From Abelmoschus esculentus (taxonomy: Eukaryota; Streptophyta; Magnoliopsida; Malvales; Malvaceae), in contig JAUCBN010000035.1 in NCBI GenBank assembly GCA_035048815.1, forward strand, positions 3,298,501-3,362,500: a stretch of DNA of 64,000 nt. Reading direction: 5' to 3'. Below the pieces are notes generated by a model. It was not told the DNA's origin and made no database searches. It saw only the letters and a list, made by a program, of their open reading frames with translations. Below are positions 35,420 to 47,836 of this stretch, in pieces (the stretch's first letter is position 1; every line of letters begins with the position of its first letter). Position numbers and translations under genes: made by a program.

Positions 35420-38199
35420 ATGGGAAACAATTGTTTTAAAAATGGCTTCTTCAAAACAATCTCAAATTCCATTTGGGGGAGTGGATCGGCCGAAGTTGAG
35501 AAAGCAGATAAAGGGAAGAAGGGTGAAGAACATGAAGAGGTTGCAGCCAATGCAGCTGTTGAGTCTGGAAGTGAAGAAAAAGAAGCTCACAATGTTGAAA
35601 AGCATCCCCCTGAAGAGATAAAGATTGGTAAGGATGAACTCCAACGGCAACAATCGAAGCATGCCCCTCAAAGACTTGACTCCAAATCAGCATTGCAGGT
35701 GCAGATTGCTGTAAATAAAGAGGATGATCCTAAGGTTGAGCCTAAAAAAACACCAAGGAGACCCCATAATGTTAGAAGGCAGTCATGCGCTGGACTCAAG
35801 GTAGACTCAGTGTTACAAACGAAAACAGGTCAATTGAAGGAGTACTATAACTTGGGGACTAAGCTTGGGAACGGACAGTTCGGGATAACTTTCATATGCA
35901 CGGAGAAAGGTACCGGGAAGCGGTATGCTTGCAAATCTATTGCTAAAAGGAAACTGGTAACTGAAACTGATGTTGATGATGTGAGGAGGGAAATTCAGAT
36001 AATGCATCACATGTCAGGGCACCCTAATATTGTATCCATTAAAGGGGCTTATGAAGATCCAACGACAGTTCATGTTGTCATGGATTTGTGTGCAGGGGGA
36101 GAACTCTTTGAAAGGATTGTTAAGAGAGGCCATTATTCCGAAAGAAAGGCAGAGAATTAGCAAGGACTATAGTAGGTGTTGTCGAAGCCTGCCATTCCAT
36201 GGGGGTAATGCATAGGGATCTTAAGCCCGAAAATTTCCTTTTTGTGAATGGAGAAGAGGATTCACCTCTTAAAGTCATTGATTTTGGATTATCAGTATTC
36301 CTCAAGCCTGGTATGTTCAATTATAAATATATATACACATGTATCAAATGAAAATTTAAAATTCTTGTAGGTAGAAGTTGAATGTTTATGTCTAGGAGGA
36401 TGCAGCATTGCAGCTGACTTTGATATTATTCTACATGTTTACCAATTTGAATAAGTATTCTTGGTAGGCTGTTGTTCCTATGGGGAAACAAAATTTGAGA
36501 AATCTCTACAATATTGTGAAGCTGTCTATGCAACCAGCAATGAGTTGTTTTGTTGATAAAGGCCTTAACATTTCAGGAGATAAGTTATCTGATGTTGTTG
36601 GAAGCCCATACTATGTTGCACCTGAGGTTTTGAAGAAGTGTTACGGTCCAGAAGCCGATGTATGGAGTGCTGGCGTGATCATTTACGTTCTCCTATCCGG
36701 GGTGCCTCCATTTTGGGGTGGTAAGACTTCATCCTATGTCATTTCTTTTGTTGAAAACTTGAGATAGTATTTAGCCTTTCTTGTTTGACCCTGCAATTTT
36801 TTTATAATTTACAGAAAGTGAAGAAGTATTTGATGAGATTTTGAAAGGTGAACTTGACTTCAAATCTGATCCTTGGCCAAGCATATCTCAAAGTGCAAAA
36901 GATCTAGTGTCGAAAATGCTTTCGAAAGATCCCAAGAAGCGGATAACTGCATACCAAGTACTATGTAAGATGTTGATGAAATGATATAATTTTATTGTAT
37001 CTAATTCAGATTGTAATGTTGGGTTGCTATAAGGGAAAAGAGTGAAAACGAACTCTACTTATCAGTATTCTCAAGACCATTGGATAAGCAATGATGTCAG
37101 ATTGTAATGTCGGGTTGCTAATTCGATTTCGGTTCCTTGCAGGCCACAGTTGGATTCGGGTTGATGGGGGAGCACCAGACAAGCCACTCGATTATTTAGT
37201 CTTACGCCGCATGAAGCAATTTTCTGCAATGAAAAAACTCAAGAAAATGGCCTTAAGAGTAAGTTTATGCCACTGAGACATTGGAATGTCTCTTTCAAAC
37301 ATTGGTCTCTGAAACTTCTTCGAAGAACTATGTTATAATACTCGAGTCTGACACGTATATAAATATGTATACATCGAAAAAACTTGCAAAAATTTGAATG
37401 TATCCACATCGGGCACATACCCTGTAACTCTCATCCTAAGTCCAAGTAACATAAGATGAGATACTGCGAAACTCTTTCAATGCACAGACCAGTAGCTAAA
37501 ATGACAACCCTTTTTCATTTCTTTCATTTTCAACCGTTCTTTCAGGTCATTGCACAAAGACTTTCTCAAGAAGAACTAGCCGGATTGAAAGAAATGTTCA
37601 TGATGATAGACACAGATAACAGTGGTCAAATCACTTACGAAGAACTCGAAGCCGGATTAAAAAGATTTGGTGCTAATCTTACCGAATCAGAATGTCGTGC
37701 TCTAATGCAGGCTGTAAGTTTCATCTCACAGCCCCCTCACTATCTATGCATCATCCTTCATATTCCAATCAACTTCATTTTTGTTCAAAAACCGCAGGCA
37801 GACGTAAACAACAGCGGTACAATCGATTACCAAGAGTTCATAGCTGCAACATTGCATCTAAACATGATCGAGAGAGAAGATAATCTCTTAGCCGCCTTCT
37901 CGTATTTCGACAGGGACGGCAGTGGCTACATCACTCAAGATGAACTCCAAAACGCTTGTCAAGAGTTTGGCATCAACGATTTTCACATCGACGAACTGAT
38001 GCGCGAAGTCGATCAGGACAACGTAAGTCCTGCAATCCATATGAACACACCAAGATAATCCCATCCCCTCCTTTTCATTCTTCTTTTGTTTTTTCAGGAC
38101 GGACGGATAGATTACAATGAATTTGTGGCCATGATGTGCATAGGTGATTCGGAATTCGGAATGAGTCTCCAAGGTAAAGGTTTCAGCATTGTTTCCTGA
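35420..38199 (+). CDS. Calcium-dependent protein kinase (CPK1/2-like), frameshifted in exon 1
   Basis: Exons 35420-36310, 36577-36720, 36815-36964, 37143-37258, 37546-37713, 37798-38022, 38098-38199. Begins MGNNCF, an N-myristoylation plus palmitoylation signal. A long charged N-domain follows, then the kinase: GNGQFG loop, ACKSIAKRK lysine, MHRDLKPEN, DFGLS, VGSPYYVAPEVL. The autoinhibitory junction (MKQFSAMKKLKKMALR) and four EF-hands (DTDNSGQIT, DVNNSGTID, DRDGSGYIT, DQDNDGRID) complete a CDPK that couples calcium to phosphorylation at membranes. Exon 1 is one base short near 36150-36152. The literal frame ends after SERKAEN at residue 246, before the catalytic HRD. All other junctions are in phase. 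Either a recent null allele or a sequence error. Confidence 0.9.
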
Positions 38200-39998
38200 C
38201 ATAGGACAAATCTCCTAGCTTCTTCCAAACTTTTTAGAGTTTAACATTAGTTTAGCTCTTCAAAGTTTGAGGATCACCAAGATTAACCACACAATGTTTT
38301 GTTGGCTTCAGATTGGATTTCCTGTCTGAAACATTGTAACATATTTTTCATTTCAGTTTTTGGTATAAAAAAAAAAAGATATATCAGAATTTTCGATTAT
38401 ACAAAGGATTATAGTTGCTGACCTTGTAACAATAGTTGTATCAAGTATGAACCAATGTATAAATAAAACAATATATGATTTAAGAGTACGAAAACATTGC
38501 ATTATTTTCTTTGGAGATAAATATAAGATTATGATAATTTTTTTATAATTTCGAGGGAACATGTATTAAATTTTTTTAATAATATATATATATAGTATAC
38601 AGATAAAGTTATTTAAATTAAAATCACTTAAAATTATATTATTTGATCGAAAAATAAAAATTATCTACTTTTTTTTCAGTTTTCTAATTATGACCTCACA
38701 CTAAAATAACCTCTTAGTGTTTAAAAATTTGTAAAATATACCCAAAATTTCTTGAAGAATTTCATTCTAGTTGTTTTTTTCGGTTGTTTCATTCTCAAAC
38801 TGCTTTATACCAAGAATCTAAACTACAATAAGTTTTACTTAGTCAAACAATATCTTAAAATTTAATTCATCGTAGATGAAATTAGATTTTAGGGTTGAGA
38901 ATAAAATATAAATATTTAAAAGTATAAGATAAATAAATAAATTATTTTTTAAAAATATATTTACACAGAGACAAAAGTAAAAAAATCCTTTTACCGGTAG
39001 GAATGATGGCAAACAAAGCTATCATTCCTACACAAACACAATCCTAAGATAAAATACGGGAGAGGATCGTCTAATAATTTTTTTTTAATAAAATACATAA
39101 TAATAGCAGTTTGTTATTTTAGTTATCATATTATTATATCGTTATTTAAAAAAATATATAATAAATTATGCGAGTTTTAAAAAATTTACAACCATAACAA
39201 CTACGATATTGTCACCGCAATAAACACGACCCTAAACTCTTTTTAAATTCCTGATTTGCGGTTGGGGTCTGGCCTTGGCAGGGCAGCAATGTCAATGATT
39301 TTATTTCCACAGCCTGTCTCCAGCCAACCCCCCTGTTTTCTTCTCTGAATGCCTAATTTCCACCCAAATTTTCCACAGTAACTTGTCCCCGCCGTGCAGG
39401 TAATGCTTGCCTAATCAATACTAAAGAAACTACAGATCCAGCCAACCCTTCTGCAAATGGACTTTAAATGAAAAAACAACCCATGAGAATGACCTACTGC
39501 CTACTGGTTAGCATTAATAAATAAACTTAATGATTAATTAAATATCATTTGCATTGGAATTCTATGGTAACAACTAATACCAGGCATCGCAAAATGATTA
39601 AAAGACTAAGATCTAAGCCTTGAACTTGATTAACAAGCAATGAAACCAGAGAACCTTGGGCATGATGAAAAAATAAAAGCATAAAGATTTTTCCAAGGAT
39701 GTTCATGCTTTTCATTATTCAATAAGAAGCAGTGATTCATACACACAAAACAATTAAAAAATGGTATGGAATTACAGTATTCAGAACAAAATAACACAAA
39801 AAACTATCTTTTCTGGGAATTTCTCATCTTTTTTCTGAGTTCATCAAACAAGAATTCACCAGGCACTTCCAAAATTCTTTTCTTACAACTGCAAACGACA
39901 ATGCATCTTCTACCAGGAGGAACTGTTGCTCACCTGCTTTCATTTCCCATCAGTTCTTTTTGTTTTCCCAACTCAACACCAAAGTTCATACATGTTTA
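38200..39998. other. Intergenic DNA between convergent genes
   Basis: CDPK 3' region, an AT-rich centre with a TA run near 38582-38596, and the 3' flank of the minus-strand FLA gene. No gene seen. Confidence 0.5.
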
Positions 39999-41531
39999 TC
40001 AACACGATCGGAATCGGAGACCGGCGTGCATCCAACATCCGATTTCCAACAATTTCCCTGCATAATCGAATCGGAACACGTACAATCAAGTGTCTACATA
40101 ACATGAACAATCTGTATATTCACTAAATCAAACAAGTATGTGGCTTAACCCTATTAATTTAAGCTGGATTACCTAACCAAATAACTAGAGAATAGTTGCA
40201 AGAAAAAGAACACTACCTCTCCTGGGCTTGGAGGCAACCTTAACAGCTGCTGGTTTCTTAACAGTTTCGGTTTCTTCTTCCGGCAGCAATACCCCATCGA
40301 TTCCCTGAACCGAAATCCTCCCATCCGTATAAATATCAGGGTCAAACAAATAAGCCGACCCCTCACCGTGACCGAATTTCACTGAACCATCGGCCTCTTG
40401 AGCCACTACCTTATGCGGCAGACGCAGGGTGTCGTATTTCACTTTCCCGAACCTCCGAACCGCATTGTACATACTCTCCTCGGTCTGATACTCGGGGATG
40501 ATGTGGTAATATATGATCTGCTCCGGCGCCCCTGGCTCACTTAACTGATCCGTAGTAAGCTTCGCCATGGCTTCGTCGTTGGGAGCCAAGACTGTTATAA
40601 CATATCCTTCTGAAACTAGTCGCCCCATTTCCGTTGCTAAAGACGTTAGGTTTACTAGAATATCGGCCATTTCGTTGTACCCGCCGTAATGCAATAAAGT
40701 TTGGATGAAATCCTTCACCTGGCTCTCACCGTCAAAATGATGGCGAGGTCCGCCGGGTCCAGGAGCGGGGGCCGGGGCTAGAGAAGGGCCTGGAGCCATT
40801 GCATCGGAGATTGGAAGTACTGGTGGTGCTCCAACTGGCACTGAGGCTGGTTTTTTCAGCCTATGGGTGCGAGGATCTACTTCCGGCGCACCCTCAGGTA
40901 TTACGGCGGTGATTGACCGGAGATTACGTCTCTTGTTGAAGTCTTCTATGACGGAACGGGGAATGAGAAGCTGGTGAATCCCATGGATAACTCCGTCGGG
41001 TCGGATCACGTCGTCAGGCCGGATCAACACGGCTGAGTCAACAGTTTTTCTGCCAGTGGATTCAGAAGATAAGTGTATATGGTCGGTGCAAAGGGTGGTG
41101 TGCTTCACAGGGCCGGTTTGGGGATCGGGCCATTGGTGGGATCCGACCCGTTTAGGAATAATATGAAACATGAGAAGGGTTTGGAGGGACTTGAGGTTTC
41201 CAGGTTCAAGAAGGAAGCGCTTGAACTCAGGGTCGAGTTGACGCTCCAAGGCTTCATTACGCGGGGCAAAAATGGTGATATTGTGCTTGCCAACCGCTTC
41301 TTCAAGAGTCTGGAGAAGCAAAGCTTTCTCCACCAACTCAGCTAACTCAGTGTAATGCGAATCAAGGAGAGCAACGAGAACAGAGTTGGAGTTAATCTGA
41401 CTCGAAGCAGATGAAGGAAAGGATTTCCCAGATGGGTTTCGAGGCAATGCAACTATGGCGACCGAAACAGAAGAGAAGAAAAGGAAAAGGAAGATCTGGG
41501 AAGAAGAGACACCATAGAGGGAAGAACCCAT
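39999..41531 (-). CDS. Fasciclin-like arabinogalactan protein (FLA17-like)
   Basis: Two exons on the minus strand, 41531-40217 and 40057-39999, give 457 residues. The first ATG of the family (MGSSLYG) is at 41531. An N-terminal signal peptide (IFLFLFFSSVSVAIVA) sends it to the wall or apoplast. Fasciclin domain 1 (NITIFAPRNEAL, TLLMFHIIP) covers about residues 45-190. A Pro-rich arabinogalactan segment (APGPSLAPAPAPGPGG) is near 250, and fasciclin domain 2 (VITVLAPNDEAM, IIYYHIIPEY) is about 265-400. There is no C-terminal GPI-type hydrophobic tail, as in the FLA15-18 group. The last exon encodes only the final 20 residues or so (KLLEIGC), diverging from the end I recall for relatives. Such proteins act in cell-wall adhesion. 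Confidence 0.92.
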
Positions 41532-42305
41532 GGTGCTCAAAGGAAACTGAGAAACCAACAAGATGAGATATTTGAAGATGGTGGTGAGTATTGCTTCGGG
41601 GACAGGCGCAGCAGAGAAAGAGATGTGGAGTGTTTATTGTCAAAGCAGCAAGATTACAGCAATGGAGATGAAGAAGAAGAAGAAGAAAGGTGAGGGCTTT
41701 TAGTTTTAGGCTTGTGATGGAGAGAGAAGGTGGAGTTAAGAGACAGTCTGGATGAGGGGACCACACGGGGGAAGAAAGCGACCTGTTCTGTCATTTTGTC
41801 AGGACTTTGTTTTGCGTGGCTTGGCCTTCAAGACTTTAGCCAACACTTGTTCAGAGAGTTGACTAAAAACAAGGTACTGTATTTAAGAGGTTTGGTGGTG
41901 GCAGTGGGGTTTTATCACTTGGAAGCTTGTTCCAAATCCAATGCAACCACAAGATAGATTTGCAATACATGCGATTTACCAAAGATTAAAGCAAAATACA
42001 ACACAGCAAGATATATACGTATCAACAGAAAGAAAAAGACACCTTAAACATTTTATTTTTAAGGATGTTTTATATTTAATTAAAACATTCAGACGGTCAA
42101 ATTAGTCATCGGACATAGTTAAAATAATGTAAAAAGTCTCTGCGTGTGTGTGTCCAGATGGAAAAGCTCCTCATAAATCCTCTTTCCTCAGCTTGTCATC
42201 TCAGGAGAAACAAGGATTCGGCACCTGATAACCGAGACAAAACTCACGTGATAATATACAGGGAATGGTAAGTGCCAAATTAAACTGAAAAACTCACGTA
42301 CAAAG
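41532..42305. other. Leader/promoter of the FLA gene and 3' flank of the RING gene
   Basis: The first 230 bases (minus strand) are FLA leader, with a GAAGAA run near 41666-41690 on the plus strand. The rest is intergenic with no gene. Confidence 0.5.
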
Positions 42306-45020
42306 TTAAGTAGGAAGAGAATTAGTGGCATGTGGAGGTCGCGAAGGGATGATCGTTACAGAATTATGCTGGCTGCCTTGCTCTGTAACAGAAGATTCAG
42401 CTGAATGATGGGACACAGAAGCTTGGTTTTCTCTGTTATTTCCATTGATTTCAAGTCGCTCCATCATACGGGATACACTAGCAATTCCAGCACTTACTTC
42501 TCGACGAACTTCATTCCCAATATCAGACATAGAAGAGCTACGTGAGAACAACCTCTCCTTCCAGCCTCTTGTACTCTTTGAAATTGACTCCTTATATCTT
42601 TAATTCAAAGGTTTTAACAATAAATTAATAAATGAGAAAAAGATACACATTATCGAGTTTCATGTCCCTATAGATTTTCAACCATACCTCAAGGACACTG
42701 CATTAAGTCTGGATTTTAGAGACTCCGAAATTGACTGAAACTCTGATGGTCCTGCTTCCTCTTGATTTGTGAATGAGGAATCACCAGAAGGACTTCCATA
42801 AACAAAAACAAATAATCAACAAGATTATACATGCTCCATAAAAATAGATTAGAAATGGTTGTGCAAACAAAGGATGAATACTAGAGAGATATACAATGCA
42901 ATATTCAAATTCAAGAAAAAAAAAAGTCATAAATACCGATTATTAAAGGAAAATCCTTGTCTATTTAGTGGACTGACAGTAGTTCTCGAGGCCGACATAT
43001 TCTGTCTAGAAGGAAATGTAGACATCCCTTCTTGAGATGATGGTGGACTAGATGGCCTAGCTACGACGACTGCAGGTGCTTCAGATTCCCCTGCTACCCG
43101 AGTCTGAGTTGACAATCCAGAACCAGAGCGATGTGGATGAGAAATAACCAACTGTGGACGACCACGAGAAGATGATCTTCTAAGGCCCTCCCTCCTACCA
43201 GTGTGGTGAGTCCTTCCCATTGCAGCAGTAGCAGCCAAGTGCCGAATTAGACGCTCTTCAAGTTCAGGGTCATTTACACCAACCGGCAACTGCATTACAA
43301 TGCATGAATTGTGCAAGTTCTATTTATTAATGGACGTCATAACACATTTATTGCCAAATAATAGTAAAAAATGACTGTCCAAGCACGTAGAGGCAGCCTA
43401 CATGTTGCAATTCAAAATCACCAAGGGCAGGATGGTGAAATATGGCCATATTTCTTGGAGCAGTAACTCTAACGGTCCTTTCCCTTTCTATTGTTTGAAG
43501 CAATTCTTGACTGTAAGCATTTGACCATTATTAGCTTATTCCATAGATTTTATGATGAGAAAATTTTCAAAAGAAAAAAATAAAAAAGAGCCTTTAATCA
43601 ATGTAAAACCTTGCAGAATCCTTCAAGCAAAGGGCTTGCCAGCACATGGGACATTGTGAGCTTCTCTGGCACCTACAAATAAAAAACTTGAGTTAAATCC
43701 AAGCTTTATTTGGTGATCACTTCTCAAAACTGTATGCTTCTGAAATCCAAATACACAATCTTGCATATCAAGACACTGTTGTCAGTCCAAATTAAATTAG
43801 AAATTTGTTAAAAAGCTAGGTAAAAATAGTAAACAAAAGGGCTAGTTAACTAGGAAATATATATTCTAAAGTTCACATTTTTATCAACTTTCCATTTCAC
43901 AGAAAAAATGGTATCCACTACTACTGGTGCTTGATTTGTTAGAAACACAGGTGCTAGTTTGACATTCCATTGGTTGTTACAACTTACAAGAAACATTCAA
44001 ACAATTAATTTTCTTGTATTAGATCCAAGAATTCAAAGCAATGCCAAAAAAATATGTGTATATATATATATATATTGCGGATAATTTAAAGAATATCAAA
44101 TATTAATTGCTAGAGGTAGATTAGAACAAAATTCAGATCATACAAGAAGCTAAGACATCTTCATCAATCAAATTCAGGGTATAGTTGTTATGAAGAAAAA
44201 TTAAGGATCCGACAAAAAAAAAAACAGAAACAATACAATGGAAGCAAAATTTAGTGCATAAACAAATAAACAAATAGATGAGAATAGCAAGTTAGAAACT
44301 AGTAGCCGATGACAAACAATCTGAGATCTTATTTCGGTTCGATACGTCCACCTACGAGACTCACCTTTGGCTTTCGTCTCGGATTTTAACCAAGATTATT
44401 GTTACCAAAGTACAACATATCCATCTCAAAATAGTATATAAAACATGGAATAAGGAATCGAATATATCATATAGTCATGTCTAAACCAAAAGCATCAAAT
44501 GTCAATTGGTCATATAGCCTTATCAGAGGACATTTTTTCCGAGTCACATTGTGAATACGATCCCATGTAGCCCCACTCATGGAACCATGATAATGTCTTA
44601 GCCAATTCATCGGAAAGTCAATACTCAATATAGGGGTGGTAATATAAATGAGCAATGAATCAGAATAGATTGAAAAAGATAATTATTTAGAGATTTACAA
44701 GCTGTGTACCATTCAAGAATGCATTGGAGGTGAAACTCATGCTTACAATTAGTCACCTGCAAGCAAAGGTAGCAGAGATTTCAAAATGAATCATTCGCCA
44801 AGAAATTTAAGATTGAAGAAAATATCACATAAAATCCCCATTACCAAGAACAGAGTTAATAAAAATGGATTTGTGTTTTAGGTATTACCGTTGAAGGATC
44901 GCTTGAAGAAAATTCCTCAAGGCATATGCTACAAGAATCATCATCAGCATCCTGGAATCCCCCTTCGACAAAAGCTGTGGCTGATGTCACATGACTGTCC
45001 ACCATCTGTGTCTCATCCAT
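42306..45020 (-). CDS. RING-H2 E3 ubiquitin ligase, RHF2A-like
   Basis: Seven coding exons on the minus strand: 45020-44889, 44756-44710, 43672-43610, 43510-43402, 43289-42937, 42792-42688, 42597-42306. All are in phase and give 366 residues. The RING-H2 finger is C30-C33-C48-H50-H53-C56-C67-C70, with FVEGGFQDA just before it. Downstream are HHPALGDFELQHLPVG and NDPELEERLIRHLAA, Arg/Ser-rich disorder, then YKESISKSTRGWKERLFS and VSAGIASVSRMMERL, all hallmarks of RHF1A/RHF2A. In Arabidopsis these ligases promote degradation of a cyclin-dependent kinase inhibitor during gamete formation. Intron 2 is about 1,040 bp. A leader intron (about 45030-45348) is likely. The frame is intact. Confidence 0.92.
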
Positions 45021-47314
45021 CCCCAGAACCTTCAAATATAAAAAATACCCCAAAATTTCAATTCATACACAAGCATCATAAAACGCGATTTTATCTCAAT
45101 AATACATAAAACCTTGTTTTATCTGTTTAGCTTCATGACTGCATCTAAATATATAGAAAATCCTGACCACATTACACTCTCAAAGGTTAAACAGATATAT
45201 AATATACTAATCCATTGAATTAAGCAAAGTAATAAACCTTTTGTACATAAACCAATTTACCACAGAAAAGAAATGGATCTTAAAATTAAAGAAAATATAA
45301 AAATTCAATAAACCCATATTGAAAATAAACAAAGAAACATGTCTTTACCTCCAAGAAAGGATTTTTGGAAATTCTTGAGATATGAGTTAAGGAATCAAGG
45401 AAATGGCCGGAAAAGACGAGAACTCGACCCTTTTGAATTCCACTCCTCTTCCTATTTATATAATCCAAAAGGATCCATAAGAACAACCAGAAACCCTACA
45501 GATTTAGAGGAAAAAATTATTACCAAATGATAAAATAGGAAGAAAACGAGGAGGGAGAGAGAAAGAATAGGAAACGAAAAGACACGACAACCTTTATTAT
45601 TGTTGGGTTTGTTTGTTTGTTTTAAATGAAAAATATTATTTCCTTTACCAAAGTTTAGATGGATTACTAAAAGAAAATTCACTAATATGAATATTATTGA
45701 GTATTATTAAAATAATTAATAAAAATTAAAAGTATAAAAGATTTATTATATAATTAATAATAATATATAATTAATAATTATATGTTGAATTTTTAAAATT
45801 TTTAATTTTTATTAATTAATTTAATAATATTCAGCAGTGTTTTAATATTAATGATATTCAGCGATGTTTGATATTCATTGTAGACTCATCTTTAATAAAA
45901 ATATATATTTTAAAACGCATTAATTATAAAGTTCAGTTTACTGACACGAATTATGTAAGTGTGAAATACGAATCGGTTCAAGATACAAATTAATTGAAAA
46001 ATTTTTAAAAAGTGCGATGATATTTTCTTATATATATAATATCTCGAATTCGTAGTTAATAAGAACCGGTTCGTATCTAAGTGTGATCTCGAATTCAAAG
46101 CTAATTTATCATTAAGAATAACGAAATCCCACTAAGTCAATAAATTGTCGTAGTATTTTCATATCTTGCTCCAAAGGGAAGCTTTCGGAAAACCCAAAAT
46201 CAATTGGTCTTCCTTATAAATGATTTTGGATCAAAACATAAAAACTATTCAATTAGTGGACCCTTGGAACACACGTCCAAATCTCTGTCTGCCAAGGCTG
46301 ATCCAGTTGGTGGACCTTCAGTTAATGTCGCATATTTGTCTGCTAGGCTCTCTGCCGCCTGTTCTTGCCGTGTTCAAGTTGGGGCTGCTTTCTCCCAACA
46401 GATCTTTTGGTCTCGGAGGTTTGTTGTGGACCGTGGTTGCCTATATCTTTTACGGGCTTATGTCTATGATAGAATTGCGCGAGCATTGATAATCGATTGA
46501 TTAGAACTATTCAAACTCAGCCATTTCTTGTCGTATAGTCTCTCAAAAGTTGTCGAGTTGGTCCCAAAGAGCAGACACAGATTTCAGAAACTTATGCTGC
46601 AGCCAAAGGGTCCCCAAGGTCCACCATTAGGGGATATCAACTCAACCATCGCATCAGTTAATTTTGTGTCTAAATTACTATAACGTTGGATGCTACTTCT
46701 TTTTCCATACACAAAATATTTATAATCCCTCTGTTATCTCCCATAATTTAACGTTGAAACCAGCATTTTATCCTAGTTAAAGTTCAAACATCTTGGCTGA
46801 ATATGGTCATTCTAAAATGAATTTCATTGCTCGGATCATATTTTTGTTAAAGCCAGTAACAGAAGTGACAAATCCCAGTTGCAGACAGAGAAAGGATTGA
46901 AACAGATACTCTGCAACAGGGTGGTTGAGTTGAACTACAGAACAAGAATCGAGGTTGAGGGCCAGGGAGAAAATTCTAGCCTCTGGGTTTAATTATGGGA
47001 AATTGGGTAATTTATGTCAGAAAAAGTGTCAAATTTCCAATTAATCTTCACTAATACTGATGATATCATCCAAGATCCAGAAACAGAATACATGAAGAAT
47101 TGAATTTGAAGGCAACAATCACATTCTCATTTTTACATGCATTTCACTGATGGTGATGATATCAAAATCTTGCCATTTTTTCAATTTTCACCATTGATGA
47201 ACTGATCAATCAAACTCCCAGAAGGCAGCACCAGAATATATAAGAATTATATATTTATATACACCCAGATTATAAGTAACAGTTGCAGAAAAGATGGAAT
47301 TGTTTGTTTTCTTC
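45021..47314. other. RHF2A leader/promoter and intergenic DNA
   Basis: 5' part of the RHF2A-like gene to about 45600, then intergenic DNA. Overlapping open frames at 46204-46500 have no recognisable similarity and are probably chance. Confidence 0.5.
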
Positions 47315-47836
47315 TCATGGTTGTTTAATTCTTCTGGGTGATTCTCCTTCTCTCTGAGATGGACTTCTCCAAAATCCAGTGCCATAGAATCTTTTCCACA
47401 TCTCCTTTTCCAGTTCAGCCACAGCTTTTTCAGCTTCTTCAGAGCCTTTCACGTCCGGGAAAACATCCTCCGTACAAATCTGCAACTTGCTATTATCGTC
47501 AAATCCACAATGACCCCGGTTCTTCGGCTGAAGCAACCCTTTTTTCTGCAGCTTACGCTGCCGTTTCAGGCGGAGAGAGCGGCGGACTAGTCCGACGGGA
47601 ACCTTGTAAAATGCTAAAACTAGAAGGTTTGCTATAGAACAAGGACAGCAGCAACAAATAGCAGCACACGCTGCTGTCGTACCCCCACAAAACTCCCCGA
47701 ACTTGGCACTTTTCCCGGAGCTGCTCCTTGTGCAGGTGCTTCCGTCGCCTCCGTCAACACTAGAGGAACGGCTTTGAAGCAAGGGTTGCCGCCGGTGGAC
47801 AGACGTTGGGGTCCTAAAAATAATCTGGCGAGACAT
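47315..47836 (-). CDS. Conserved plant protein with a Cys-rich hydrophobic patch, unknown function
   Basis: Intronless minus-strand frame of 173 residues, start ATG at 47836-47834, MSRQIIFRTPTSVHRR. The first 50 residues are Ser/Arg-rich. Residues about 50-80 form the distinctive patch GGTTAACAAICCCCPCSIANL with the following LVLAFYKVPVGLVRR, a Cys cluster in a hydrophobic stretch that could be lipid-modified or membrane-associated. A basic segment (RLKRQRKLQKKGLL) and an acidic helix (EEAEKAVAELEKEMWKRFYGTGFWRSPS) follow. I recall similar uncharacterised proteins in many dicots but no assigned role. The intact frame, base composition and family-like blocks support a real gene. Confidence 0.75.
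   Translation of the reverse strand: MSRQIIFRTPTSVHRRQPLLQSRSSSVDGGDGSTCTRSSSGKSAKFGEFCGGTTAACAAICCCCPCSIANLLVLAFYKVPVGLVRRSLRLKRQRKLQKKGLLQPKNRGHCGFDDNSKLQICTEDVFPDVKGSEEAEKAVAELEKEMWKRFYGTGFWRSPSQREGESPRRIKQP

Noticed and set aside
41392..41766. Minus-strand frame with a hydrophobic, signal-like stretch
   Set aside because: Overlaps the FLA start and leader in another frame. The GAA-rich leader read in reverse explains the Leu run.
43673..44709. Possible transposon in RHF2A intron 2
   Set aside because: The intron is long and has a TA run near 44057-44077, but I could not find inverted ends, a duplication or coding remnants.
46204..46500. Two overlapping plus-strand frames of about 90-98 codons
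   Set aside because: No motif or family resemblance, and two frames are open at once, so open length alone is not evidence.
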